Assembly (NCBI GenBank): GCA_003480725.1
Contig: QUJQ01000001.1
Coordinates: forward strand, 310,001 to 374,000
DNA: 64,000 nucleotides
Source of the DNA: Clostridiaceae bacterium AM27-36LB
GTDB taxonomy: Bacteria > Bacillota > Clostridia > Lachnospirales > Lachnospiraceae
Reading direction: 5' to 3'
The stretch's first letter is position 1. Each line of letters begins with the position of its first letter. Below are positions 1 to 8,863 of this stretch, in pieces. Under the pieces are notes generated by a model. It was not told where the DNA came from. It saw nothing but the letters and a program-made list of their open reading frames with translations, and searched no databases. The translations under genes and the position numbers were made by a program.

Positions 1-639
1 ATGGGATTGCTGGGTGACAACGGGCTTGTGACCAGGGGAGATATCACATATAAGGGGAAAAACCTTGTGGATATGCCGGAGCATGAGCTTCGGTCTATCC
101 GTGGTGCAGAGATTGGGATGATCTTTCAGGATGCAGGTGCTTCCCTTTGTCCAATCAGGACTATTGGAAGTCAGGTCTATGAAAGTATGAAAGCACACGG
201 AAAAATCAAAAGGGCGGATGCAAAGATGCGAGCCATGGAGCTTCTGTCAAAACTGAATTTCAAAGAGCCGGAGAGGGTCTGGGACAGCTATCCTTTTGAA
301 ATGTCCGGCGGCATGAATCAGCGTGCAGGTATCGCCATTTCCATGCTGATGAATCCACCGGTATTGTTTGCTGATGAGCCGACCAGTGCACTGGATGTGG
401 CAGTCCAGCGACAGGTGGTGCAGGAAATGCTTCATGTCCGAGAGCTTTTCGGAACGGCGATCATCATCGTAACCCATGATATCGGTGTGGTGTCAGCCAT
501 GGCAGATACGGTGCTGGTTTTACAGAATGGCAATAAGATGGAATACGGACCGGTGAAAGAGGTGCTGGAACATCCACAGAATGTATATACGAAAGAACTG
601 CTTTCGGCAGTGCCGAAGCTTAGAAGGAGCCAGAACTAA
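1..639 (+). CDS. Peptide/nickel-type ABC importer ATPase (DppD/NikD-like), 5' end cut by the window
   Basis: One of two ATPases that would power import of a small peptide, metal chelate or similar ligand. Visible are the Q-loop region (GMIFQDAG, about residue 40), the ABC signature (MSGGMNQR), Walker B ([12 protein letters not shown]) and the switch histidine (IIIVTHD). The Walker A loop is missing because the gene starts before the window; the ATG at position 1 is an internal methionine following what would be the P-loop helix. The C-terminus has the oligopeptide-family tail (HPQNVYTKELLSAVP). The second ATPase starts one base after the stop codon, so the two are translationally coupled. The ligand cannot be read from the sequence. 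Confidence 0.9.
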   Translation: MGLLGDNGLVTRGDITYKGKNLVDMPEHELRSIRGAEIGMIFQDAGASLCPIRTIGSQVYESMKAHGKIKRADAKMRAMELLSKLNFKEPERVWDSYPFEMSGGMNQRAGIAISMLMNPPVLFADEPTSALDVAVQRQVVQEMLHVRELFGTAIIIVTHDIGVVSAMADTVLVLQNGNKMEYGPVKEVLEHPQNVYTKELLSAVPKLRRSQN

Positions 640-640
640 G

Positions 641-1399
641 ATGGAGCCAATATTACAGGTAAATCACTTAAAAAAAGTATTTCATCAACGTGGGAAACGG
701 GATATTGCAGCAGTAAATGATATAAGCTTTTGTCTGTATCCAGGAGAAATTCTTGGAATTGTGGGTGAATCTGGAAGCGGAAAGAGTACAGTTGCAAAGC
801 TGATCACAAGGCTGGAAGATGTGACAGATGGGCAGATCGTTCTGGATGGACAGGATATTACACATTTAAAAGGTTCAGTGCTGAAGGAAACCTATGGTAA
901 GATTCAGATGGTTTTTCAGAATCCGGTCGGTTCTTTTGATCCAAGAAGGACGCTGGGCGATGGCATTGGAGAAAGTCTGAAAAATAAAGGGGTTTCCAAA
1001 GCAGAGATTCGAGCAAAAGTGGCTGAATTGCTGGAACAGTGTGGCCTGGAACCTGAATATATGGACCGATATCCCCATCAGGTCAGCGGTGGGCAGTGTC
1101 AGAGAGCTGCCATTGCCAGAGCACTGGCGGTGGATCCGAAAGTAATCATCTGTGATGAGGCGACCAGTGCACTGGATGTGACGGTTCAGAAGCGAGTGAT
1201 TGATCTGCTTCAGAATTTACAGGAAAATAAGAATCTGTCCTATGTCTTTATCTGCCATAACCTGGCACTGGTCCAGCAGTTCTGTGACCGTGTCATCGTT
1301 ATGAAGGATGGACGGGTCGTGGAAGAAGGAACCCCTGACAAAGTGATCCAGAATCCCAAGGAAGAATATACAAAGATGTTGGTGGAGTCAGTATTTTAA
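641..1399 (+). CDS. Peptide/nickel-type ABC importer ATPase (DppF/NikE-like)
   Basis: Second ATPase of the same importer, 252 residues. It has Walker A GESGSGKS (about residue 42), signature VSGGQCQR, Walker B VIICDEATSALD, switch histidine in FICHN and the family C-terminal tail (NPKEEYTKMLVESVF). I place the start at 641, behind GAAGGAGC inside the end of the previous gene; a longer frame opens at 581 but overlaps that gene and lacks a site. It is the last gene of its operon. It is paralogous to the ATPase at 8856. CHN instead of SHD at the switch region is a small departure. Ligand unknown; nickel or short peptides are the usual choices for the family. Confidence 0.9.
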   Translation: MEPILQVNHLKKVFHQRGKRDIAAVNDISFCLYPGEILGIVGESGSGKSTVAKLITRLEDVTDGQIVLDGQDITHLKGSVLKETYGKIQMVFQNPVGSFDPRRTLGDGIGESLKNKGVSKAEIRAKVAELLEQCGLEPEYMDRYPHQVSGGQCQRAAIARALAVDPKVIICDEATSALDVTVQKRVIDLLQNLQENKNLSYVFICHNLALVQQFCDRVIVMKDGRVVEEGTPDKVIQNPKEEYTKMLVESVF

Positions 1400-1469
1400 A
1401 TATATGGAATCGAAGGCAAAAAATATTCCGTAATTGAATACGTTCGTAAAAAAGTGATATGATCGAGAA

Positions 1470-1510
1470 CCCCCCTGGGGGCTTGTTTGAGAATATAGGT
1501 GAACTATAAT
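1470..1510 (+). promoter_or_regulatory. Promoter with shared 16-bp element, copy A
   Basis: CCCCCCTGGGGGCTTG at 1470-1485 runs directly into a -35 box TTGTTT (1483-1488). A perfect -10 TATAAT follows at 1505-1510 after 16 bp. It drives the two small membrane protein genes at 1550 and 1999. It is one of seven copies of the same arrangement in the window (A-G). Confidence 0.75.
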
Positions 1511-1549
1511 AAAAGAAAAGAAAACAAGATCAAAAGGAGGTTGTTGATT

Positions 1550-1972
1550 ATGGCATGTTTTCTGGTAACAGCAGCAGAGGCTGTAATAGTAACAGCAGTA
1601 TCGCATGCAGTGAAGACGAAAGAGGAAAAGAATGAAGTTGGTCATGTTGAAGTTGAGGGTGTGAAATCCTTTGATCTGACAGAGACACCAACAGAGATTC
1701 CGTGGAGCAGAAAATTAAAATGGCTTTCCTATTTGCTATGGGGCGGTGCGTTGCTTCTTTGCTTTGAACATATCTGGCATGGAGAGGTTGTTCCATTCTT
1801 CCCATTTTTGACAGCAATGTCTGATCCTGGGGACACGGCAGAGATGTTGCATGAAATGTCCACAGTTGGAGTGACGATGGCATTACTGGTAACAGGCGCA
1901 TGGGGCGTGATGGTATGTGCAGTTGATTCTATGCTAAAAAGAGCATTGAAAATGCCACGAATGACAGCATAA
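1550..1972 (+). CDS. Small three-helix membrane protein, family not recognised
   Basis: 140 residues. Hydrophobic segments at about residues 2-21, 58-76 and 104-124 suggest three membrane helices; residues 22-57 form a charged loop. The start at 1550 is set by AAAAGGAGG (1532-1540) nine bases upstream; a GTG at 1499 would overlap the promoter and is rejected. The gene is followed after 26 bp by another small membrane protein, so the two probably form one unit. Position behind an ABC importer and a copy of the shared promoter suggests an accessory role in the same uptake process, but this is inference only. Confidence 0.7.
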   Translation: MACFLVTAAEAVIVTAVSHAVKTKEEKNEVGHVEVEGVKSFDLTETPTEIPWSRKLKWLSYLLWGGALLLCFEHIWHGEVVPFFPFLTAMSDPGDTAEMLHEMSTVGVTMALLVTGAWGVMVCAVDSMLKRALKMPRMTA

Positions 1973-1998
1973 GTTTACAGAGAGGGAGGTAGATGTAA

Positions 1999-2310
1999 AT
2001 GACGTTACTTATTACAGTGTTTGCCGCAATTATCTGTACGGTGAAATGGTATAATCGGAAGGATGACAGCATGAAGCTTGGTATCCTCTGTTTTATGTAT
2101 TGGGGCGCATCTCTGATGTGGCTTGGAGATGCCATTTTTGAATATATGGAGCTGGGAGCCGAATATTTTGCACCGGCACCTGCAGACATGCTGAATGACA
2201 GTTTCCTGGGATTTTCAGTGGTAGCTCTTGGATTGATTGTATGGCTGATTGTTTTGCTGGTGAAAGATCCAAAAGGTTCTGTCAGAGCGGCACTTGCAAA
2301 AAAAATGTAA
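1999..2310 (+). CDS. Small membrane protein (CFMYWGASLMWLGD family), function unknown
   Basis: 103 residues with likely membrane helices at about 1-15, 27-45 and 70-88 and a basic C-terminus. The start follows GGGAGGT (1984-1990) at 8 bp. The central stretch CFMYWGASLMWLGDAIFE is repeated almost unchanged in a decayed copy at 13019-13081, which lies behind the same type of promoter (copy E). I do not recognise the family. Co-transcription with the 1550 gene from promoter A is likely. Confidence 0.7.
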   Translation: MTLLITVFAAIICTVKWYNRKDDSMKLGILCFMYWGASLMWLGDAIFEYMELGAEYFAPAPADMLNDSFLGFSVVALGLIVWLIVLLVKDPKGSVRAALAKKM

Positions 2311-2372
2311 GTTTCGGAAAAATAGATTCTGTTAAGTAATGGATTTGCAGGAAAATCTGGCATTACTAAAAA

Positions 2373-2415
2373 CCCCCTACCGGGCTTGTAGGAAAAGAAT
2401 ACGGATGATTATAAT
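2373..2415 (+). promoter_or_regulatory. Promoter with shared 16-bp element, copy B
   Basis: CCCCCTACCGGGCTTG at 2373-2388, -35 TTGTAG at 2386-2391, -10 TATAAT at 2410-2415 with an 18-bp spacer. It points at the MATE pump (2485), the methyltransferase and the second ABC importer, which follow with very short gaps. Confidence 0.75.
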
Positions 2416-2416
2416 A

Positions 2417-2465
2417 AACAGTGGCTGTGATATGGCGTAGGCCGTTTCACAGCCACTGTTTTCTT
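2417..2465 (+). terminator. Stem-loop with U-rich tail at the start of the MATE transcript
   Basis: A perfect 14-bp stem (2417-2430 with 2447-2460), a 16-nt loop, then TTCTTTC. It could end the operon from promoter A. It also begins at the predicted start site of promoter B, so any MATE transcript would carry most of it as a 5' hairpin, either an attenuator or a stabiliser. Confidence 0.65.
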
Positions 2466-2484
2466 TCGCAGGATGAGGTGAAAA

Positions 2485-3861
2485 ATGGCAAAAGTTCGTG
2501 ATTTGACAAAAGGAAATATCGGGAAAAAATTGATTCTGTTTGCAATTCCCATGCTTTTAAGCAGCCTGGTACAGCAGCTTTATAATACCGTGGATTTAAT
2601 TTATGCCGGTAACTTTCTGGGAAAATCCGCATCCGCATCCATTGGAGCCAGCAGTCTTCTGATTACCTGCCTGGTGGGCTTCTTTGGAGGAATGTCGGTG
2701 GGATCCGGCGTCGTGGTGTCCCAGATTTATGGTGCCAGAGATGAAGAAAAACTGAAAAAAGCCGTTCACAATGCGGTAGCTCTCTGTCTGGCGGGAGGCT
2801 TGCTGTTTATGCTGTTGGGGGTTGTATTTGCTCCGGTATATCTTCGCTTGATAAATACGCCATGGGAGCTGCAGGCAGGTGCAGTCAGCTATCTTCGGAT
2901 TTATATGCTGTCGTTTCCGGTGCTTTTTCTATATAATATCGGCTCCGGAGTACTGCGCGCCCTGGGGGATTCCCGTTCGCCGCTGGCGGCCCAATTTGCT
3001 GGCGGCCTTGTAAATGTGGGAATGGATTATCTGTTTATCCGTGTATTTCATGATGGCGTCTGCGGAGTAGCCTGGGCTACGCTTTTTTCACAAAGTGTGG
3101 CGGCTGCGATTACACTTTATAATCTGAGCCGGCTTCCAGCTCCTTATCGGCTGCATGGAAGGGAGATCCGATTTGAAGCGTCTATTTTAAAAGAAGTGAT
3201 TCGGATCGGCGTCCCGGCCGGATGCCAATCCCTGGTGATTACCCTGTCCAACGTGATTGCCCAGTATTTTATTAATTCTTTTGGAGAAGATTCCATTGCA
3301 GCATTTACTGCGTATTTTAAGGTAGAATTAATTATCTATCTTCCGATTGTAGCCTTTGGACAGTCGATTATGGCATTTTCCGGACAATGTAAGGGAGCGG
3401 AGGATTACAGCCGGATTCGGAAGGGAACAGAGATTTGTCTGGCGCTCAGTATGCTTGTGGCTGGGCTTACCAGTGCGGCAGCCCTGCGGGGCGGAGCGGT
3501 TCTGTTTCGGATTTTCAATAAGGAAGCAGCAGTCATTGAGGCAGGTTTAAGCATTATCCGGGTATCCTTCCCCTTTTATCCTATCTACTGCATCCTGCAG
3601 GTGGTGGGAGACAGCTTGCGAGGCTGCGGAAAGGTGAAGCAGCCCATGCTCATTGTTATGCTGAATATCTGTATTATCCGGACCCTGCTTTTATGCGTGT
3701 TGGTTCCGCTTACAGGAAGCCTGCAGGGAGTGACCGTGACTTATCCGATTACCTGGGCACTGACGGCAGTCTGTATGATGGGGTATTATGTGATATATCA
3801 CAGAAATGCAGAACGATCGGTACGGTTTGGTTTAAAAGAAACAGAAGCTTTTATAGAATAG
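2485..3861 (+). CDS. MATE-family efflux pump (copy 1)
   Basis: 458 residues with about twelve membrane helices and the usual MatE N-terminal pattern (GNIGKKLILFAIPMLLSSLVQQLYNTVD). The family exports small organic molecules in exchange for sodium or protons across the cytoplasmic membrane. The start follows GATGAGGTG with 7 bp spacing. The stop codon touches the next gene, a SAM methyltransferase, which leads straight into a peptide/nickel-type ABC importer. A second MATE-plus-methyltransferase pair of the same kind lies at 18719-20908. Substrate unknown; the link with a methyltransferase and an importer suggests a small molecule that is modified, exported and perhaps recaptured. Confidence 0.92.
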   Translation: MAKVRDLTKGNIGKKLILFAIPMLLSSLVQQLYNTVDLIYAGNFLGKSASASIGASSLLITCLVGFFGGMSVGSGVVVSQIYGARDEEKLKKAVHNAVALCLAGGLLFMLLGVVFAPVYLRLINTPWELQAGAVSYLRIYMLSFPVLFLYNIGSGVLRALGDSRSPLAAQFAGGLVNVGMDYLFIRVFHDGVCGVAWATLFSQSVAAAITLYNLSRLPAPYRLHGREIRFEASILKEVIRIGVPAGCQSLVITLSNVIAQYFINSFGEDSIAAFTAYFKVELIIYLPIVAFGQSIMAFSGQCKGAEDYSRIRKGTEICLALSMLVAGLTSAAALRGGAVLFRIFNKEAAVIEAGLSIIRVSFPFYPIYCILQVVGDSLRGCGKVKQPMLIVMLNICIIRTLLLCVLVPLTGSLQGVTVTYPITWALTAVCMMGYYVIYHRNAERSVRFGLKETEAFIE

Positions 3862-3882
3862 ATGAAGAAATGGAGGAAAAAG

Positions 3883-4641
3883 ATGCAAAGACAGGCGGAA
3901 ACAATCGGAAAACGCTGGGATTATTGCGCGGATGGCTATGACGCTATTGTGCAGAATGAATTTGCAGAAGATCTGGCAGAAAAATGGAGTGAAATTCTGA
4001 AAAATCATGCGCCCTGCGAAAAAGGAAAGGTACTGGATATCGGAACCGGTCCGGGATTTTTTGCAGTTTTGATGGGACGTATGGGATGGCAGGTGACAGG
4101 AATTGACTGTTCTGAAAAAATGGTTGAGACAGCAGCTCGAAATGCTGGAAAAGCGGGAGTCCATGCGGAATTTTATCAGATGGACAACCACCAGCTGGAC
4201 TTCCCGGAGGATACTTTTGATTATATCATCTGTCGGAATGTGACCTGGATTCTTTATGATCCGGAAAAAGCCTTTGCGGAATGGAAACGGGTGCTGAAGC
4301 CGGGCGGAAGGATTCTATATTTTGACGCAAACTGGCATATTGCCGGAGACGAGGCTTACCGGGAGGCGGTAAAACGGGACGAAGAGGAATACCGGAGACT
4401 CTACGGGGAGCCGGAAAATACCTACACCGGTGATGCGGATACCGATGAGGCGTTTGATAAGGTTCTGTATTTTAAGGAGGTTCTGCGTCCGGAGTGGGAC
4501 GAGATTCATCTGCCGGAGCTGGGCTATGGAAAGATACAGGTGATTCCCCGGGTCAATGAGCAGGTCTACAGCGAGAAAAAGAAATTACTGTACCGTTCTA
4601 TCCCTATGTTTCTGGTGCGGGCTGATAAGCCGGAGGAGTGA
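3883..4641 (+). CDS. Class I SAM-dependent methyltransferase (copy 1)
   Basis: 252 residues. Rossmann-fold SAM motif I is VLDIGTGPGFFA, followed by the acidic ribose-binding GIDCSEKM, motif II region YIICRN and motif III VLKPGGRILY (UbiE/Methyltransf_11 type). The start at 3883 follows TGGAGG at 6 bp; an in-frame ATG at 3862 has no site. The stop overlaps the next permease gene. It is clearly homologous to the methyltransferase at 20198 (both have RNVxW, then AxxEWxRVLKPGG). The methyl acceptor is unknown, probably a small molecule handled by the surrounding transporters. Confidence 0.88.
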   Translation: MQRQAETIGKRWDYCADGYDAIVQNEFAEDLAEKWSEILKNHAPCEKGKVLDIGTGPGFFAVLMGRMGWQVTGIDCSEKMVETAARNAGKAGVHAEFYQMDNHQLDFPEDTFDYIICRNVTWILYDPEKAFAEWKRVLKPGGRILYFDANWHIAGDEAYREAVKRDEEEYRRLYGEPENTYTGDADTDEAFDKVLYFKEVLRPEWDEIHLPELGYGKIQVIPRVNEQVYSEKKKLLYRSIPMFLVRADKPEE

Positions 4642-4646
4642 AGCGG

Positions 4647-5606
4647 GTGAAACGGAAAATTAAAAAATGGGTTGCAGAGATTATCGGCCTGTTCATTGTG
4701 CTTCTGGGTGTGACGCTGCTGTCCTTTTCTCTGATGTATATTGCGCCGGGCGACCCGGCAAGAACGATCCTGCAGTCTGGCGGAACCATGCCGTCGGAAG
4801 AAGCAATACAGGAAAAACGGGAGGAAATGGGACTGGATCGCCCATTCCTGGAACAATACGGAAGCTGGCTGTGGAATTTTGTCCATGGAGATCTGGGAGT
4901 GTCCATGATTGACGGCAGGAATGTGTCAGATGAGGTGACAAAAGCGCTTGGAAAAAGCGCGGTACTGGCTGTGACGAGCCTGGCTGCCGGAGTAGCAGCC
5001 GCACTCCCTCTGGGGGTAATGTCAGCGGCAAGAAAAGAGAAAATGTTTGACCGGATTACCGGCTTTTTTGTATTTATCAGGCTGTGTATGCCGTCCTTTC
5101 TGGTGGGAATCGGATTTCTGTATCTGTTCGCCTATTGTCTGAAACTGATTTCTATATCCGGAAGTGGTGGAGTGTCTGCTCTGATCCTGCCTGCGGCAAC
5201 CCTGGCCACCGGTATCTGCGCGCGGATGATCCGGCAGATCCGGACTCTGATTTATGAGGAAATGAAGCATCCCTATGTGGATGGACTGCGTTCCAGAGGA
5301 ATCCGGGAAACACAGATTCTGTTTGTACATATTCTGAGAAATGTCATGCTTCCGATTATCACCATGATTGCCCTGTCCTTTGGTGAATTGTTGGGAGGTA
5401 CGGCCATCACGGAAATCATATTTTCCTGGCCGGGAATCGGCAGGCTGGTGATGACGGCCATCGGCGAACACGATTATACGATTATCCAGGGATTTGTGGT
5501 GATGATCGCCCTGATCTTCTTCGTCATATACGGACTGACAGAGCTGTCCTACAGCCTGTTTGATCCACGGGTAAAAAAGCAGAAAGAGGACAGTCAGAAT
5601 GGATAA
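4647..5606 (+). CDS. ABC importer permease (DppB/NikB-like)
   Basis: About 319 residues. Inner-membrane permease with an N-terminal helix (residues about 11-32), a periplasm-side segment with the DppB hallmark LGLDRPFLEQYGSWLWNFVHGDLG, then five helices and the permease-ATPase coupling loop (GLRSRGIRETQILFVHILRN). I prefer the GTG at 4647, ten bases after GGAGG; a GTG at 4638 is also in frame but sits too close to the site. It overlaps the methyltransferase stop upstream and the second permease downstream, so all are co-translated. Confidence 0.9.
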   Translation: MKRKIKKWVAEIIGLFIVLLGVTLLSFSLMYIAPGDPARTILQSGGTMPSEEAIQEKREEMGLDRPFLEQYGSWLWNFVHGDLGVSMIDGRNVSDEVTKALGKSAVLAVTSLAAGVAAALPLGVMSAARKEKMFDRITGFFVFIRLCMPSFLVGIGFLYLFAYCLKLISISGSGGVSALILPAATLATGICARMIRQIRTLIYEEMKHPYVDGLRSRGIRETQILFVHILRNVMLPIITMIALSFGELLGGTAITEIIFSWPGIGRLVMTAIGEHDYTIIQGFVVMIALIFFVIYGLTELSYSLFDPRVKKQKEDSQNG

Positions 5607-6423
5607 AAAGAAACGATTGAGAATCCGGCTGGCATGGTACCTCCTGTTGACAGCAGGCCTACTGATTATCATGCTATTCGGGGAGCAGCTTTCACCTCAT
5701 GATCCCTATGAAAACAATCTGTTGAAGATCGATCAGCCTCCCGGAGCTGAATACTGGTTTGGCACGGATAACCTGGGAAGATGTCTTTTTTCCAGAATCC
5801 TGACAGGAGCCAGAAGCTCCTTGAGCGCCACACTCATCATTGTGTTGGTGACGGCAGTGATTGGAACGACAGCCGGGGTGACCGCAGGATATTATGGCGG
5901 ACCGCTGGACGCGGTGATACAGAAGCTTTTGTTGATCGTACAATCCTTTCCGGGACAGGTGATGGCTATCGCGGTGGCAGGTGTGCTTGGGGCCGGAGTG
6001 AAAAACGCGGCGATTGCGCTTATCAGTATCGGCTGGATTTCTTATGCGAGAATGTCCCGCAGTATGGTGTTGAAGATCAAAGAAAGCAATTATATAAAAG
6101 CGGCACGTCTGTGCGGCTGTAATTCCGGTTATATCATTCTGCGTCATGTGATTCCCAATATCGGCAGCGTACTTTTTGTGACAGCTATGCTGGCACTTCC
6201 CGGTACCATGATGGAGATTTCCAGCCTTTCCTTCCTGGGACTCTCCGCGAAGCTGCCGACGCCGGAATGGGGTTATATGATGAACGAAGGAAGAAAGGTG
6301 CTGATGACGGCGCCCTGGCAGGCATTGATACCGGGCGGAGCAATTCTGATATCCGTTATCATTTTAAACCGTCTGGGTGATTCCGTACAGGAATATCTGG
6401 AATACCGTACAGGTAGTATATGA
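5599..6423 (+). CDS. ABC importer permease (DppC/NikC-like)
   Basis: 274 residues, the partner permease. The N-terminus carries one helix and the DppC-type stretch SPHDPYENN...YWFGTDNLGRCLFSRIL (residues about 34-75). A five-helix core follows, with the EAA-like loop (KAARLCGCNSGYIILRHVIPN). Its start overlaps the DppB-like gene by 8 bp. Together with the binding protein and two ATPases downstream this is a complete five-component family-5 importer. Confidence 0.9.
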   Translation: MDKKKRLRIRLAWYLLLTAGLLIIMLFGEQLSPHDPYENNLLKIDQPPGAEYWFGTDNLGRCLFSRILTGARSSLSATLIIVLVTAVIGTTAGVTAGYYGGPLDAVIQKLLLIVQSFPGQVMAIAVAGVLGAGVKNAAIALISIGWISYARMSRSMVLKIKESNYIKAARLCGCNSGYIILRHVIPNIGSVLFVTAMLALPGTMMEISSLSFLGLSAKLPTPEWGYMMNEGRKVLMTAPWQALIPGGAILISVIILNRLGDSVQEYLEYRTGSI

Positions 6424-6478
6424 GTACTGAGAACAGGTAACATGTTCAAATAAACAATTTTATTAAAGGAGAAGACCA

Positions 6479-8062
6479 ATGAAAAAAAGAATTTTAACCA
6501 TGCTGCTGGCCGGTGTGCTGAGCGTAACCCTGTTGGCAGGCTGCGGTGGTTCCAAAGAACCTGCGGCTAACACAGAGGAGACTACGGAGCAGACGTCGGA
6601 AAGTACACAGGCAGATGCAGGAGAAAAGCATCTGAATATGGCTTATCATTCTGAGATTAAGAACCTGGATCCGGCAACGAGCAGCTGGGAAACCAAGCGT
6701 ATCGGGGTAGGCGAGAATCTGTTCCGTATCAATGACGATCTGCAGCTTGAGCCCTGGCTGGCAGACAGCTACGAGCAGGTAGATGATCTGACCTGGAAAA
6801 TCACTCTGAAGGATGGAATCAAATTCAGCAATGGGAAGGAACTGACTGGAGAGGCTGCCAAGGCCTGCCTGGATCGGACCTGTGAGAAAAATCAGAGAGC
6901 GGTCACCATGCTGAATATCGCTTCTATTGAAGCAGAGGGACAGACGCTTACCATTACCACCAACGATGTAAATGCGGCACTTCTTAATAATCTGGCGGAT
7001 CTGGTAGGTACGATTCTGGATGTGGATACGTTGGAAGGAGAAAACGCAATTCCGGTGGGAACCGGCCCCTTTGTGATTGCCTCTATGGAAGAGGGCAAGA
7101 TGGAGCTTGTGGCAAACAAGGATTACTGGGACGGTGTTCCGAAGCTGGATTCTGTCACCATCAAGTATATTTTGGATGGTAACGCACAGGCAATGGCTCT
7201 GGATAATGGAGAAGTGGATCTGGCATTCCAGCTGCCTACCGAGAATATTATCCAGTTTATGGACAGTGATAAGATTACGGTAACCAGCAATACAGGCTCC
7301 AGATCCCAGATTCTGTATTTCGATTATACCAACGAGTTCCTGGCAGATCACAGTGTCCGCGAGGCTATCTCCTCCGCTATCGACCGGGAGACCTTTGCAA
7401 ATGTCATCAACAAGGGCAATTCCGAGGCGGCTACCGCAATTTTCCCGGTCAGCTTTTCCTACGGAAAGGTGCCGGGCGTGTCCTACGATGTAGAGCATGC
7501 GAAAAAGCTGCTGGCTGATGCAGGCTACACAGACAGTGATGGAGATGGTGTTTTGGATAAAAATGGTAAGGCGCTGAGCTTTAAGCTGTATACCTATGGA
7601 GAGCACGGAACTTTGCTTGCTACCTTTGCAGAAGCAATTCAGGCGTCCTTAAAGGAGATTGGAATCGCCACGGATATCCAGACCAATGATTACGACGCGC
7701 ATACCAATATTCTCAAGGCCGGAGGCTTCGATCTGGCACTGAACAGCTATATTATGGCGCCAGTAGCCGATCCACAGTATTTCTGCGATATTATGTTGAG
7801 AACCGGAGCAGACTATAATTATGGAAAGTATTCGGATGAAAAAGTAGATGAGCTGATTGCGCAGCTGGATAAAGAATTTGATGTTGCAAAGAGAGAAGAG
7901 CTTGCGAAAGAAATCCAAGCTGTAGAGGTGGAAGATTGCGGTTTCTTTACCCTGGGTCATCTGAAGTACCAGATTGCCGCAAATAATAAGGTTTCTGGTT
8001 ATTCCACACAGGCAACTGAGGCGTATATTCTGACGAAAGATACAGATATCGCGGCTGAGTAA
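6479..8062 (+). CDS. ABC importer solute-binding lipoprotein, family 5 (NikA/DppA-like)
   Basis: 527 residues. Signal peptide with lipobox LLAGC (Cys about residue 22), so the protein should be lipid-anchored outside the membrane. An acidic, Thr-rich linker follows, then an SBP_bac_5 domain (NLDPATSSWE, LEPWLADSYEQVDDLTWKITL, GTGPFVI, FDYTN). KACLDRTCEKNQRAVTMLNI resembles the nickel-binding-protein branch more than the classic dipeptide branch, but that is a visual judgement. The start has AAAGGAG at 8 bp. The 55-bp gap after the permease is the largest inside this operon. Confidence 0.88.
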   Translation: MKKRILTMLLAGVLSVTLLAGCGGSKEPAANTEETTEQTSESTQADAGEKHLNMAYHSEIKNLDPATSSWETKRIGVGENLFRINDDLQLEPWLADSYEQVDDLTWKITLKDGIKFSNGKELTGEAAKACLDRTCEKNQRAVTMLNIASIEAEGQTLTITTNDVNAALLNNLADLVGTILDVDTLEGENAIPVGTGPFVIASMEEGKMELVANKDYWDGVPKLDSVTIKYILDGNAQAMALDNGEVDLAFQLPTENIIQFMDSDKITVTSNTGSRSQILYFDYTNEFLADHSVREAISSAIDRETFANVINKGNSEAATAIFPVSFSYGKVPGVSYDVEHAKKLLADAGYTDSDGDGVLDKNGKALSFKLYTYGEHGTLLATFAEAIQASLKEIGIATDIQTNDYDAHTNILKAGGFDLALNSYIMAPVADPQYFCDIMLRTGADYNYGKYSDEKVDELIAQLDKEFDVAKREELAKEIQAVEVEDCGFFTLGHLKYQIAANNKVSGYSTQATEAYILTKDTDIAAE

Positions 8063-8083
8063 AAGAAAAAACAGGAGAAGGGC

Positions 8084-8863
8084 ATGCTTGAGATAAAGGA
8101 CTTAGCGGTTGCCTACGGTAACAGGGAAATTGTTCATAACGTGGATTTTTCTGTACAGCCGGGGGAAACAGTATGTATCGTAGGAGAAAGCGGAAGCGGA
8201 AAAAGCACGCTGCTGAAGGCGATAGCCGGACTGTTGGGACAGGAAGGACATATAACCGGAGGCAGAATAGAATTTGACGGCAGGAATCTTGCGCAGTCAG
8301 ATCCGAAAGAATACAGAAGCCTGCGCGGCAGCCGGATCGCCATGGTTTACCAGCATGCGGGAGAATCCATGGATCCGGTTATGCGGATTGGAAGACAGTT
8401 TCAGGAGGAACTGAGCCTGAAGGGGAAAATCAGCCGCCGGGAATCAGACAGGAAGGCAGCAGAATGTATGAAGCAGCTTCTCTTGAAGGAGCCGGAAAGA
8501 ATTCTACGTTCCTATCCTTCGATGTTGAGTGGAGGAACGAATCAGAGAGTTGCCCTTGCCCTTGCTATGGTAATGGAGCCAGATTTGATTCTGGCAGATG
8601 AACCTACCTCTGCCCTGGACGTGACAGTCCAAGCGGAGGTGGTGAAGGCTATGCAGAATATGAAGAAGGTCACCAATGCGGCTATTTTGATGGTTACGCA
8701 CAATATGGGCGTTGTGGCACAGATGGCAGATAAGGTGGGAGTTATGCAGAGTGGAAAAGTGGTAGAATGGGGAATGGCAGAAGAGGTGCTTTTACACCCG
8801 GTTCATGACTATACGAAGATGCTGATGTCCTGTGTGCTCAGAATGGAGACGGAAGATGAATAA
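8084..8863 (+). CDS. ABC importer ATPase (DppD/NikD-like)
   Basis: 259 residues. Walker A GESGSGKS (about residue 34), Q-loop MVYQHAGE, signature LSGGTNQR, Walker [13 protein letters not shown], switch LMVTHN. It has the short family tail (HPVHDYTKMLMSCV). It sits 21 bp after the binding protein and overlaps the next ATPase by 8 bp. It parallels the truncated ATPase at the start of the window, so the window holds two importers of the same subfamily. Confidence 0.9.
   Translation: MLEIKDLAVAYGNREIVHNVDFSVQPGETVCIVGESGSGKSTLLKAIAGLLGQEGHITGGRIEFDGRNLAQSDPKEYRSLRGSRIAMVYQHAGESMDPVMRIGRQFQEELSLKGKISRRESDRKAAECMKQLLLKEPERILRSYPSMLSGGTNQRVALALAMVMEPDLILADEPTSALDVTVQAEVVKAMQNMKKVTNAAILMVTHNMGVVAQMADKVGVMQSGKVVEWGMAEEVLLHPVHDYTKMLMSCVLRMETEDE

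Noticed and set aside
1..3. ATG at the first base as a true start codon
   Set aside because: The protein would lack Walker A, which must lie upstream; the gene is cut by the window edge.
2797..2812. Eighth copy of the 16-bp promoter element (GGGAGGCTTG in MATE 1)
   Set aside because: It is inside coding sequence, lacks the C-tract and has no -10 at the right distance.
6494..7606. 370-codon reverse-strand frame opposite the binding lipoprotein
   Set aside because: Shadow of the real gene; no start signal and no recognisable domain.
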